From the NCBI GenBank assembly GCA_035551675.1, contig DASZMV010000005.1, positions 62,001 through 126,000 on the forward strand: 64,000 nucleotides of DNA. The letters run 5' to 3'. The notes under the pieces were generated by a model. The model was not told where the DNA came from. It did no database searches and saw nothing but the letters and a program-made list of their open reading frames with translations. The DNA comes from JAFECT01 sp035551675. Lineage in GTDB: Bacteria > Pseudomonadota > Alphaproteobacteria > Caulobacterales > Caulobacteraceae. Positions 1 to 8,517 of this stretch are shown here, piece by piece (within the stretch, counting starts at the first letter, position 1; each line of letters begins with the position of its first letter). Made by a program: the position numbers and the translations under genes.

Positions 1-280
1 GACGGGTGAGCAGCTTCACGCGTTCGACGAACTGCGGCGCCGCCTGGGGGTCCATCTCGACGAAGATGCGGCCCTTGGTGGTGTCGATCACCAGGACGTT
101 CTGCGGATCGAGTTCGCGCCAGTCGTCGGCCGAGGCGGCCGGTTGGGCGGCGGCGGCGGCCTTTTCCTTCTTCGGCTTGGGCGCGCCGCCGAGATGAAAG
201 GCGGCGAAGGCCGGGGCGGCGATCAGGCCCACCGCGGCGGCGACGGCGAGCGCCCACAAAGCGCTCCGGGAATTCGTCAT
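1..280 (-). CDS. Peptidyl-prolyl cis-trans isomerase, exported (3' part outside window)
   Basis: Partial gene: 93 codons are visible before the window edge. The start is the ATG whose complement lies at 278-280. The N-terminus has a signal peptide (MTNSRSALWALAV... ending near AAPAFA), then a Lys/Ala/Pro-rich linker, then the opening of a cyclophilin domain (VLVIDTTKGRIFVEM followed by AAPQFVERVKLL). The family catalyses prolyl isomerisation, here presumably in the periplasm. It lies 5 bp downstream of coaD on the same strand, so the two are probably co-transcribed with gyrA. The catalytic part of the domain cannot be seen. Confidence 0.85.
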   Translation of the reverse strand, partial: MTNSRSALWALAVAAAVGLIAAPAFAAFHLGGAPKPKKEKAAAAAQPAASADDWRELDPQNVLVIDTTKGRIFVEMDPQAAPQFVERVKLLTR

Positions 281-285
281 CGATC

Positions 286-777
286 TCATCCTTTGAATTT
301 CGCCCGCACCTTTTTCGCCACCCTCGGCGGCAAAAATGGGTCGATATTGCCTCCGAGCCGCGCGATTTCCTTCACCAGCCGCGAGGCGATTGCCTGGTGG
401 CGCGGATCGGCCATCAGGAACACGGTCTCGATCTCGCGATTGAGTTGCTGGTTCATGGCGGTCATCTGGAACTCGTACTCGAAGTCGGCGACGGCGCGGA
501 GCCCTCGCACGATGATGCCAGCCCCGATCTCCTCGGCGAAAGCCATCAGCAGGCTGTCGAATGGTCGCACCTCGATGCGGCCGTCATAGACGTCGCCCAG
601 CTCCTCGCGGACCATGGCGACGCGTTCGTCCAGGTCGAACAGCGGTCCCTTGTCGGCGTTGACCGCCACCCCGATGACGAGGCGATCGACCAGTTTCACC
701 GCCCGGCCGATGATGTCGATATGGCCGTTGGTGACCGGATCGAAGGTCCCCGGATAGAGCCCGACGCGCACAACCAT
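286..777 (-). CDS. coaD: Phosphopantetheine adenylyltransferase
   Basis: Catalyses the fourth step of coenzyme A synthesis (ATP + 4'-phosphopantetheine to dephospho-CoA + PPi) in the cytoplasm. The 163-residue protein has the usual family length. Near the N-terminus (residues 6-20) it shows the nucleotidyltransferase motif GLYPGTFDPVTNGHID with the TNGH signature. The second signature is present later (ASRLVKEIARLGG). It lies between gyrA (20 bp upstream) and an exported prolyl isomerase on the same strand, a common alphaproteobacterial order. Confidence 0.95.
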   Translation of the reverse strand: MVVRVGLYPGTFDPVTNGHIDIIGRAVKLVDRLVIGVAVNADKGPLFDLDERVAMVREELGDVYDGRIEVRPFDSLLMAFAEEIGAGIIVRGLRAVADFEYEFQMTAMNQQLNREIETVFLMADPRHQAIASRLVKEIARLGGNIDPFLPPRVAKKVRAKFKG

Positions 778-797
778 CGCCGCCCCCTTTCGCCCGA

Positions 798-3611
798 TCA
801 GGCGCCGTCGTCCGGCGCACCGTCGTTATCGCCGCCGCTTTCGATGCCGTTTTCGCCACCGGCGTCGTTCTCGTCCTCACCGTCGGCCGCTTCGGCCAGA
901 TGCTCGACCGAGACCACGCGTTCGTCGTTGGCGGTGCGGAAGATGATTACGCCCTGGGTGTTGCGGCTGGCGACCCGGATCCGGCCCACCGGGACGCGGA
1001 TCAGCTGGCCGCCGTCGGTCACCAGCAGAATCTCGTCGCCCTGCTCCACCGGGAAGGAGGCCACCAGCTTGCCGCCCTTGCGCGACAGGTCGTGGGCCAT
1101 CAGCCCCTGTCCGCCGCGACCGGTGCGCCGGTAGTCGAAGGACGAGGTCCGCTTGCCGAGGCCCGTGTCGGCGACGGTGAGAATGAACTGCTCGGCCGCG
1201 CCGAGTTCGGCGATGCGTTCGGGGCTCAGCGTGGTTTCGTCGCCGCCGGTTTCTTCGTCCTCGTCGGGTGTGGGCTCGTCGGGCGCGGCCGCGGCGTCGT
1301 CGGGTTCTTCGCCCTGGGCGGCCGCGAGCATGGTGCGCTCGTGCTTCAGATAGGCCGCGCGTTCGGCTGGGCTCGCGTCGACCCGGCGCAGGACGGCCAT
1401 GGAGATGACCTTGTCGCCGGTTTTCAGCCGCACGCCGCGCACGCCCGTGGAGTCGCGCCCCTTGAACACCCGCACCTCGTCCACCGCGAAGCGGATGCAG
1501 CGCGCGTCGGCCGTGGTCAAAAGAACGTCCTGGTCCTCGGTGCACAGCGCCACGCCGACGATGGCGTCGCCGTCGTCGAGCTTCATGGCGATCTTGCCGG
1601 CGCGGTTGACCGTGGCGAAATCGGACAGCTTGTTCCTGCGCACGTCGCCCGAGCGAGTGGCGAACATGATGTCGTAACCGTCCCAGGTCGCCTCGTCCTC
1701 GGGCAGCGGCAGGACGTTCATGATCGTCTCGCCGGGCTCGATCGGCAGCAGGTTCACGAAAGCCTTGCCCTTGGACGTCGGCGTGCCGAGGGGCAAGCGC
1801 CAGACCTTCAGCTTGTAAGCCTTGCCGTTGGACGCGAAGAACAGGACCGGCGCGTGGGTCGAGGCGGAGAACACGCCGACGATGGCGTCCTCGTCCTTCA
1901 TCGCCATGCCCGAGCGGCCTTTACCGCCATGGTGCTGGGTGCGGTAGTCCGCCAGACGCGTGCGCTTCACGTAACCGGAGTGGGTGACGGTGACGACCAT
2001 CTCCTCGCGGGGGATCAGGTCTTCGTCCTCGAGCTCGCCCTCGCCTTCGATGAAGACGCTGCGACGAGGCGCCGCGAACTGGTCGCGCACCTCGACCAAC
2101 TCGTCGCGCACGATGCCGAGCACGCGTTCGCGCGACGCCAGGATTTCCAGCAGGCCGCGGATGTTGCCGGCGAGCGTCGTCGCCTCCTCGGCGATCTCGT
2201 CGCGGCCGAGACCGGTCAGGCGCGAGAGCGTTAGGGCCAGGATCGCGCGCGCCTGTTCGTCGGTCAGGCGGATCGAGCCGCCCTCGAGCACGATGGAGCG
2301 TGGGTCGGCGATCAGCTCGACCAGCGAGATCATGTCGCCGGCGGGCCAGCCCTTCCCCTGCAACCGCTCACGCGCCTCGTTCGGATCGGCCGAGGAGCGG
2401 ATGATGTGGATCACCTCGTCGATGTTGGCCACGGCGATGGCGAGACCCACCAGCACGTGGCCGCGATCGCGCGCCTTGCCGAGTTCGAACTTGGTGCGGC
2501 GGACCACCACCTCTTCGCGGAAGGCGAGGAAGGCGTCGATCAGGGCGCGCAGGCCCATCTGTTCGGGGCGGCCATGGTTCAGCGCCAGCATGTTGACGCC
2601 GAACGAACTCTGCAGCGCGGTGTAGCGATAAAGCTGGTTCAGGATCACGTCGCCGGATGCGTCGCGCTTCAGCTCGATGACCATGCGCATGCCCAGCCGC
2701 GAACTCTCGTCGCGGATGTCGCTGATGCCTTCGAGACGTTTGTCGCGCACCAGCTCCGCGATGCGCTCGATCAGGGTCGCCTTGTTAACCTGGTAGGGAA
2801 TCTCGGTGACGATGATCGCTTCGCGATCCTTGCGGATCTGCTCGACCGAGGCCTTGCCGCGCACGATGACCGACCCGCGGCCGGTCATCAGCGCATGGCG
2901 GCTGGCGCTCTGGCCCAGGATCTCGCCGCCGGTGGGGAAGTCGGGGCCCGGGACGATATCGAGCAAGTCGGAGAGGCTGATGTCGGGCTTGTCGAGCGTC
3001 GCCAGACAGGCGTCGATCACCTCGCCCAGATTGTGCGGCGGAATGTTGGTCGCCATGCCCACGGCGATGCCGCCGGCGCCGTTGACCAGCAGGTTCGGGA
3101 TGCGCGCCGGCAGAACCGTCGGCTCGGCTTCCTTGCCGTCGTAGTTGGGCTGGAAGTCGACAGTGTCCTTGTCGATATCGGCCAGCAGCGACGAGGACGG
3201 CTTGGCCATCCGGCACTCGGTGTATCGCATGGACGCGGGCGGATCGCCGTCGACCGAGCCGAAGTTGCCCTGACCGTCGATCAGCATCAGGCCCATGGAA
3301 AAGTCCTGAGCCATGCGCACCAGGGCGTCGTAGACCGACTGGTCCCCGTGCGGGTGGAAGCGGCCGAGCACGTCGCCGACCACCCGCGCGCACTTGGAAT
3401 AGCTCTTCTCCGGGGTCATCCCCAGGTCGTGCATCGAATAGAGGATGCGGCGATGCACGGGCTTCAGCCCGTCACGCGCATCCGGTAGGGCGCGGGCGAC
3501 AATGACGCTCATCGCGTAGTCGAGATAGGAGCGCTTGAGCTCGTCCTCGATGGCGACAGGGGTGAAGTCCCGGCGTTCGTCGCCGGGCGGAATGGGAGGA
3601 GTATCGCTCAA
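798..3611 (-). CDS. gyrA: DNA gyrase subunit A
   Basis: Subunit of type II topoisomerase that cuts and reseals DNA to introduce negative supercoils with GyrB. 937 residues. The breakage-reunion domain begins near residue 30 and the active-site Tyr is Y130 in ASMRYTECRM. The GyrA box-like and beta-pinwheel C-terminal domain follows, with an acidic Pro/Asp/Glu-rich insertion around residues 780-815 and an acidic tail. In the quinolone-determining region the sequence is HPHGDQSVYDALVRM, so the residue equivalent to E. coli Ser83 is Gln91 (codon CAG at 3339-3341). First gene of a probable gyrA-coaD-isomerase run. Confidence 0.97.
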   Translation of the reverse strand: MSDTPPIPPGDERRDFTPVAIEDELKRSYLDYAMSVIVARALPDARDGLKPVHRRILYSMHDLGMTPEKSYSKCARVVGDVLGRFHPHGDQSVYDALVRMAQDFSMGLMLIDGQGNFGSVDGDPPASMRYTECRMAKPSSSLLADIDKDTVDFQPNYDGKEAEPTVLPARIPNLLVNGAGGIAVGMATNIPPHNLGEVIDACLATLDKPDISLSDLLDIVPGPDFPTGGEILGQSASRHALMTGRGSVIVRGKASVEQIRKDREAIIVTEIPYQVNKATLIERIAELVRDKRLEGISDIRDESSRLGMRMVIELKRDASGDVILNQLYRYTALQSSFGVNMLALNHGRPEQMGLRALIDAFLAFREEVVVRRTKFELGKARDRGHVLVGLAIAVANIDEVIHIIRSSADPNEARERLQGKGWPAGDMISLVELIADPRSIVLEGGSIRLTDEQARAILALTLSRLTGLGRDEIAEEATTLAGNIRGLLEILASRERVLGIVRDELVEVRDQFAAPRRSVFIEGEGELEDEDLIPREEMVVTVTHSGYVKRTRLADYRTQHHGGKGRSGMAMKDEDAIVGVFSASTHAPVLFFASNGKAYKLKVWRLPLGTPTSKGKAFVNLLPIEPGETIMNVLPLPEDEATWDGYDIMFATRSGDVRRNKLSDFATVNRAGKIAMKLDDGDAIVGVALCTEDQDVLLTTADARCIRFAVDEVRVFKGRDSTGVRGVRLKTGDKVISMAVLRRVDASPAERAAYLKHERTMLAAAQGEEPDDAAAAPDEPTPDEDEETGGDETTLSPERIAELGAAEQFILTVADTGLGKRTSSFDYRRTGRGGQGLMAHDLSRKGGKLVASFPVEQGDEILLVTDGGQLIRVPVGRIRVASRNTQGVIIFRTANDERVVSVEHLAEAADGEDENDAGGENGIESGGDNDGAPDDGA

Positions 3612-3763
3612 AGGAAACTACTGAGAATCGGGGCGTTTTTGCCTGTTCCATAGTTAGCAATTGGGGGGTCGCGGCGCAATGAATCTACGTGGGTTTTCTC
3701 GCTACTCAATTGCTTGTTTTCATTGGAGTTTAATTGCCCCAAGCCGGTCGCAAAACCGCTCAT

Positions 3764-3794
3764 TTGGACGTCGTCGCCACGGATGGTCTAAGAT
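3764..3794 (+). promoter_or_regulatory. Possible sigma-70-type promoter for the SecD-head gene
   Basis: TTGGAC (3764-3769) and TAAGAT (3789-3794) are separated by 19 bp, slightly longer than ideal. The 3612-3840 gap is AT-richer than the surroundings. If used, transcription would begin near 3801, which favours a translation start downstream of that point. Confidence 0.25.
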
Positions 3795-3906
3795 ATTGAA
3801 AAATTTAGAGAAAATTTTCCGTCATGCGCCGTGCAGCCACTTGACGATTTGCGGCTGGCGGGATTGGCTGACGGCGACCGATTGGCGCTTTTTTTGGGGT
3901 GGGACG

Positions 3907-5574
3907 ATTCTCAGCAAATTCGCTTTGGCGGCCGCGGTCGCCGCCCTTGTCGCGGTGTCCGCCGCTAACGCGGAGGCGGCAAAGCCCGGCGCCACGGTCA
4001 TCGTTGCCGCCGATCTGGATTCGCAAGTGATTCCGCCGACGCTGCTTGATCGGATGGTGCAATCGGCGTTGCAGAACTCCCCCGGCATCGTCATCGAGGG
4101 CAGCGATCGCACCGTCAATGTCACCGTCTATGATGCACCAAGCCGAGCGTGGTTTTTCAGCGCCGTGCGCGGCCGGTTTGGGCAGAATGCGCAATACGAC
4201 CTGAGTGTGACGCCGGCGACGAATCTGCACGTCACCCTCGCCCAGCCGCCGCGCGCCGGCGGAGTGACCTTCGAGGCGTCAGCCTACCGCGACCTGCACT
4301 ATGTGGATCTATTCGCTCGCGCGTCCCGACCCGCGAGTCCCGGCGTGATCGTCGAACGTGATGATACCGGGGCAACGGTGCGCTTCCAGAGCGCCGCAGA
4401 AGCGGCCGCCTTCATTGCCGACCCCGGCGATGTCTTCACTGGGTTCAATATCGAGCTTACAGGCGATAGTGCCGCGCGCGTCGCGCCCGATCGCGCCTAC
4501 GTCAAGACCATGGGACCCGGGATGCGGCTGATGTTGCCGCAGATGACCGAGTTGCAACTGCGCGAGACGCTTCGCGAGCCACGCGATCTCAAAACACGGA
4601 CTACGCCCGAAGGACTCGATATCCTCGTCCCCGATCCGACGCGCAACGCCGGCTATCTCGGTCACCTGACGGCGGCGCTCAACGGCGAGCCTGGCCTCGT
4701 TGTCACGACGAGCGATGCGGCGATGTTGCGACTGACCCGTAAGGCTCAAGAATCCCGCGCGAAGCCGCGGATCGAGCCAGCCATTCCCGATCCGCCGCCG
4801 GAAATGACGATACTGGAGAAGTTATCCGTACCCGCCTTCGAAACAACCGTGGGGGGCAACAGTGTAATCGTGCGTGCACGCGATCCGCGTTTGAACAACG
4901 AAATTGCCAACGACCTTCGGCTCGCGCTCGCAACCAGCGTGCCCACGCCGGAGCTTCTGCCGGACGGCGGGTTGAAACTCACCGCCGCCGTTCGTCGCCC
5001 GCCTTCCGACGGCGAACTCGAAAGCGCAGTCAAACGTCGTCTGGATACACTCGCCCTGCTCGGCGCGCGGATAGAAAGCCTCGGCGCTGGGCAAGTGAAA
5101 ATCGAATTCTTGAATGCCCAATTCGCTAAAGCGTTTGTAGCAGCCAACGACTTGCGTCCAGCGCTGGAAATGCGTCTGGATGATCAGGCGGCCGAGAAAG
5201 GCGACACGACGCATGCGGATCGGTTCGTCGACTTCGGCGAGCCGGTGTGGCTTGAGAAAACACCATTCTTGACAGACCGGGACGTCGAGTCCGCAAAGGC
5301 GACCTACGACGACTACAATCGGCCTGCGATCGCCTTTACATTGACGCGAGAGGGCGCCGCACGGTTCGCCGCCGTTACGTCGACGTCGGTGGGCCGCAGA
5401 ATTGGGATACTGATCGATGGAAAATATGTGTCCGCGCCTAGGATCGATTCCCCGATCACAGGTGGACGGGGCATGATCACCGGAGATTTCACCCAGGACG
5501 ACGTCGAGAGAATTGCGCGCGAACTCAATGCGGTCGCCGGAACCGTCCCGTTCAAGGTCGTGGAGGTGCGCTGA
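3907..5574 (+). CDS. Secreted protein with SecDF P1-head-like domains (orphan SecD-like)
   Basis: The C-terminal ~110 residues (from about 5239) read like the P1 head of SecD: conserved pieces include DRDVESAKATYDD, AIAFTLTREGAARFA, IGILIDGKYVSAPRI and GGRGMITGDFTQDD. Real SecD also has six membrane helices; none is seen here. The protein begins with a clear signal peptide (LSKFALAAAVAALVAV then SAANA), so the mature product should be periplasmic. The middle part (residues ~100-440) may hold diverged copies of the same fold. The start is uncertain: no ATG precedes the signal peptide at a sensible distance. The best-placed codon is ATT at 3907, behind a G-rich SD-like run (3896-3903); TTG 3841 gives a Trp-rich leader. 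Role unknown; a chaperone-like periplasmic function is a guess. Confidence 0.65.
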   Translation: MLSKFALAAAVAALVAVSAANAEAAKPGATVIVAADLDSQVIPPTLLDRMVQSALQNSPGIVIEGSDRTVNVTVYDAPSRAWFFSAVRGRFGQNAQYDLSVTPATNLHVTLAQPPRAGGVTFEASAYRDLHYVDLFARASRPASPGVIVERDDTGATVRFQSAAEAAAFIADPGDVFTGFNIELTGDSAARVAPDRAYVKTMGPGMRLMLPQMTELQLRETLREPRDLKTRTTPEGLDILVPDPTRNAGYLGHLTAALNGEPGLVVTTSDAAMLRLTRKAQESRAKPRIEPAIPDPPPEMTILEKLSVPAFETTVGGNSVIVRARDPRLNNEIANDLRLALATSVPTPELLPDGGLKLTAAVRRPPSDGELESAVKRRLDTLALLGARIESLGAGQVKIEFLNAQFAKAFVAANDLRPALEMRLDDQAAEKGDTTHADRFVDFGEPVWLEKTPFLTDRDVESAKATYDDYNRPAIAFTLTREGAARFAAVTSTSVGRRIGILIDGKYVSAPRIDSPITGGRGMITGDFTQDDVERIARELNAVAGTVPFKVVEVR

Positions 5575-5614
5575 TCGCTTGGCTCGCGATCCCGCAGCCC
5601 GGGCGAAAAGGGGC

Positions 5615-6547
5615 CTAAGGCGCCTCGGCTTCGAGCGCGGCCTCGGCGGTGGTCGAGCCGCCCGTGCGGCGTTTGAGGCCCCGCTCCGTCAAGGCCACGA
5701 TGCCGACGCCGCCGATGGACGCCGCGGCGCCGATGACGATCTGGGGCGTCAGCATGTCGCCGAAGGCGGCGACGCCGATGAAGCAGGACACGATCGGGCT
5801 GGTCAGCATGTAAGGCGTCACGCGCGAAGGCTCGCGCCGCTGCACCAGCCAGAACATGAGCGCCGTAGCCGCCACCGTCGAGGCGAAGGACGAGAACAGG
5901 ATCGCCGCCCAGATCGTCCAGTCGGCGTGCGCCAGCGCGCCCCACCGCGTGCGCTCGAATACGAAGGAGCCGAGCCCCATCACCGGCGCCGCGAAGACGG
6001 CGGCGAGACCCTGCATCTTCAGCGGGTGCACCGAGGGCGTCTGTCGCGCGGTGATGGTGCCGAACGCCCAGGCCAGGCTCGCGCAGGCGCTGACCAGGAG
6101 CGCGGGCCATTCGCGCAACACGTGCGGATCGGCGGCCATCACCGCCACGCCGACGAAGGCGACGAGCAGACCGACCAGAACGCCCTTGGTCGGCGGCTCT
6201 TTCAGGATCAGCCACGACAATAGCGCCGCGAACGGGATCCACAGCTGCAGGCTGACCGACAGCGGGCTCAGGTCGTGCGCCATCCAGAAGCTGAGATAGA
6301 GCAGGGAAAAGTGCACCGGACCGCAGCAGATCGCGATCAGGTAGAGGTTCTTCGACTTCGGAATCGGCCCGCGCAGGAGAAACGGCAGCAGCACGACGAG
6401 CGCGATGGCGAAGCGCAGGGCGCCGACCAGGAGCGGCGGCAGCACGCCGGTGGCGAGTTTGGCGCAGGCGTTGTTGAGGCCCCAGACGATCGCGACGCCG
6501 AAGGCCACGGCGTATTCGACGGTGGTGAGGCGGGACGACTCTGACAT
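5615..6547 (-). CDS. DMT-superfamily transporter, EamA type
   Basis: 310 residues with about ten hydrophobic segments in two EamA-type halves. The first opens with YAVAFGVAIVWGLNNACAKL and the second with LLVSACASLAWAFGTITARQ, typical repeats of drug/metabolite exporters. The C-terminal tail is short and charged. The substrate cannot be told from sequence; the family exports amino acids, nucleobases and other metabolites across the inner membrane. It lies 66 bp downstream of ssb on the same strand. Confidence 0.85.
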   Translation of the reverse strand: MSESSRLTTVEYAVAFGVAIVWGLNNACAKLATGVLPPLLVGALRFAIALVVLLPFLLRGPIPKSKNLYLIAICCGPVHFSLLYLSFWMAHDLSPLSVSLQLWIPFAALLSWLILKEPPTKGVLVGLLVAFVGVAVMAADPHVLREWPALLVSACASLAWAFGTITARQTPSVHPLKMQGLAAVFAAPVMGLGSFVFERTRWGALAHADWTIWAAILFSSFASTVAATALMFWLVQRREPSRVTPYMLTSPIVSCFIGVAAFGDMLTPQIVIGAAASIGGVGIVALTERGLKRRTGGSTTAEAALEAEAP

Positions 6548-6613
6548 GGGCTGGCGCCGCTTATAGCGACGATCCGGCCTCAGGCCATGTCACGCTGTGC
6601 GAGCATCTGTTTC

Positions 6614-7084
6614 CTAGAACGGAATCTCGTCGTCGAGTTCGAAGTTTTCCTTCGGGCCCGACGCCTTGGCGGGGCCGCCGCCGAAGCTCGCGGCGCTGTA
6701 GTCGCCGCCGGCCGCGGCGCCCGAGCTGTCGTTCCGGCCGCCCAGCATGGTCAGCTCGCCGCGGAATTTCTGCAGCACGATTTCGGTCGAGTACTTCTCG
6801 ACGCCGGCCTGGTCGGTCCATTTGCGGGTCTGCAACGCGCCCTCGATGTACACCGTGGAGCCCTTGCGCAGGTACTGCTCGGCCACCTTCACGATGTTCT
6901 CGTTGAAGATCACCACCTGGTGCCACTCGGTCTTTTCCTTGCGCTCGCCGCTCGCCTTGTCGCGCCAGGTCTCGGACGTCGCGATGCGCAGGTTGGCCAC
7001 CCGGTCGCCCGAGTTGAGGGTGCGGATCTCCGGGTCCTTGCCCAGGTTTCCCACCAGGATCACCTTGTTCACACTGCCCGCCAT
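6614..7084 (-). CDS. ssb: Single-stranded DNA-binding protein
   Basis: 156 residues. An N-terminal OB fold starts MAGSVNKVILVGNLGKDPE, contains the conserved SGDRVANLRIATSE and GSTVYIEGALQTRKW stretches. A Gly-rich linker follows, and the acidic tip ends DDEIPF, the docking peptide for SSB partner proteins. It coats single-stranded DNA in replication, recombination and repair. An SOS-type box lies 77 bp upstream (7161-7175), suggesting LexA control as known for ssb in several alphaproteobacteria. Confidence 0.97.
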   Translation of the reverse strand: MAGSVNKVILVGNLGKDPEIRTLNSGDRVANLRIATSETWRDKASGERKEKTEWHQVVIFNENIVKVAEQYLRKGSTVYIEGALQTRKWTDQAGVEKYSTEIVLQKFRGELTMLGGRNDSSGAAAGGDYSAASFGGGPAKASGPKENFELDDEIPF

Positions 7085-7160
7085 CGGCGTCGTCCTTCGT
7101 TCTTAGAGTCAGGTTTGACGGGCCACCTAGCCACGGTCGGGCCCGATAGGCAAGCCTTTT

Positions 7161-7175
7161 GTTCCGTCTTTGTTC
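7161..7175 (-). promoter_or_regulatory. LexA-type SOS box upstream of ssb
   Basis: On the plus strand the bases read GTTC-CGTCTTT-GTTC, an exact match to the alphaproteobacterial LexA direct-repeat consensus GTTC-N7-GTTC. It lies between ssb (start 7084) and the convergent/upstream gene, in the right place to repress ssb. Confidence 0.75.
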
Positions 7176-7228
7176 CATATCCCCAGGCGGATACGGGGGA
7201 CGAACCGACGCAGCCGCGGGAAGGCGTT

Positions 7229-7693
7229 CTATTTCTTCGCGGCCCGCGAGCCTTTGACGTTCCTCTGGTCCATCGGGTTCTGGGTGATGGTGATCGCCCC
7301 GCCCTCGGCGCCCGATTGGGGAATGCCGCCCGGCACGACCAGGTTGCCGTTTTCGTCCCGGTTGATGGCGAAGAAGCGGCCCGCCTCGTAGTCCGGCGCC
7401 GTCGCCACGCCCCGGCTGTCGATGAACAGGTAGGTGCCGTTGTAGAGGCCGGTGATGCTGTCGCGATTGCTGCCCAGCGCCTTGAATTGGTAGCGGATCC
7501 CATCGAGCTGGGTGGCGCAGTAGTACATCGACTTGTCGTTGTCGGCGACCTTGAAGAACTTGATCGTGCCGTCCTTCTGGGGCGCGACGTGATAGCAGGC
7601 GTTCTTCACGTCCGGCGCATTCAGCGATTTGTTGCAGCCGGCGACGGCGAGGCCGGCGAGGCCCAGGGCCATAAGGACGGCGGTCCGGTTCAT
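7229..7693 (-). CDS. Small lipoprotein of unknown function
   Basis: 154 residues. The N-terminus is a lipoprotein signal peptide with lipobox LAVAGC, so Cys20 should carry the lipid and the protein should be anchored in the envelope. The mature part has two more cysteines (ACYHVAP and YYCATQ) and ends in a basic tail. I do not recognise a family. It is 10 bp downstream of the membrane-anchored protein at 7704-8417 and probably shares its transcript. Confidence 0.75.
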   Translation of the reverse strand: MNRTAVLMALGLAGLAVAGCNKSLNAPDVKNACYHVAPQKDGTIKFFKVADNDKSMYYCATQLDGIRYQFKALGSNRDSITGLYNGTYLFIDSRGVATAPDYEAGRFFAINRDENGNLVVPGGIPQSGAEGGAITITQNPMDQRNVKGSRAAKK

Positions 7694-7703
7694 CGGGCGT
7701 TCC

Positions 7704-8417
7704 TCAGTGTGCGGAAGGGATTTCGCAGGTCCCCCGCCGCTGTTCGACGACGGTGTGGAAGTGCGCGTTATCGTAGGCCTGTTCCACTCGCCCGGGCACC
7801 AGGCGCAGGGTGGTGTCGCCGTAGCGGCCGTAGTCGGCCTCGCCCGGATGCAGGCAGCGGCCGGCGAACAGCGCCTGGACGCAGTCGTTCAGACCCATGG
7901 AGCCGGACACCTGGCGCCACTCGCCGTTGGAGAAGCGCAGGCAGGCGCCGCCGCCGGAACCGGCGCGCGCCTGGGCGGGCAGCGGTGAGGCCTGGCTGGC
8001 CGCCTGGCGCGGCTCGGCGGGGATCGCGCCCGGCGCGGAAGGCTGGGCCACGGGCGGCAGCGCCACGGCGGGCGGCAAGGTCGGCGGCGGGGCCAGCGAG
8101 GCGGTGGGGGCGGCAGCCAGATTGCCGTTGTCGTCCAGGCCCACGTCCAGGGCGCCTTCCAGAACGCCGTTCTGCCTGGCGCAGTCGGCGAGGCTCAGCT
8201 CGCCCACCGGCGCGTCGTTCACGTAGCAGAGCAGCTTCTTGTTGCTGTTCGCGGGCGGGGTGTTGTTGACCGAGATCTGCAGTCCGCCCTGGGAAGCCGG
8301 CGGCGGCCCCGAGGGCTTGGGCGTCCGGGCGACGAACAGGACCGCGAGGCCCACGCCGATGACGAGCGCAATGCCCGCGCCGGCGGCCAGGACGGTCTTT
8401 TGGTTGCTCCACGCCAT
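7704..8417 (-). CDS. Membrane-anchored protein of unknown function
   Basis: 237 residues. One hydrophobic segment near the N-terminus (residues ~9-30, VLAAGAGIALVIGVGLAVLF) suggests a signal anchor with the rest in the periplasm. A Cys-containing region follows (KLLCYVNDAPVGELSLADC), then a Pro/Ala-rich linker, and a C-terminal Cys-containing part (GGACLRFSNGEWRQV, LNDCVQALFAGRCLHPGE, ending TCEIPSAH). The even number of cysteines fits disulfides. Not recognised; operon with the lipoprotein at 7229-7693. Confidence 0.7.
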   Translation of the reverse strand: MAWSNQKTVLAAGAGIALVIGVGLAVLFVARTPKPSGPPPASQGGLQISVNNTPPANSNKKLLCYVNDAPVGELSLADCARQNGVLEGALDVGLDDNGNLAAAPTASLAPPPTLPPAVALPPVAQPSAPGAIPAEPRQAASQASPLPAQARAGSGGGACLRFSNGEWRQVSGSMGLNDCVQALFAGRCLHPGEADYGRYGDTTLRLVPGRVEQAYDNAHFHTVVEQRRGTCEIPSAH

Positions 8418-8517
8418 GAGAATCCGTGTGTCCGCGCCCGCTTCGCCCCCGGAGCAATAAGGCTTGCGGCGTCGCCGCCGTCAACCGCGCCGGATTGGCT
8501 CAGGCTGGGGGGCCGCT

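Noticed and set aside
900..2234. Long open frame on the plus strand across gyrA
   Set aside because: It is a shadow of gyrA in a GC-rich genome: no conserved motif, His/Asp/Gln-rich composition typical of antisense frames. The same holds for other long antisense frames (for example 9850-11505, 11623-12846, 18366-20450, 35100-37058, 55271-56893).
3907..5574. Functional SecD translocase subunit
   Set aside because: Only the P1-head-like part is present; no membrane helices and no secF follow.
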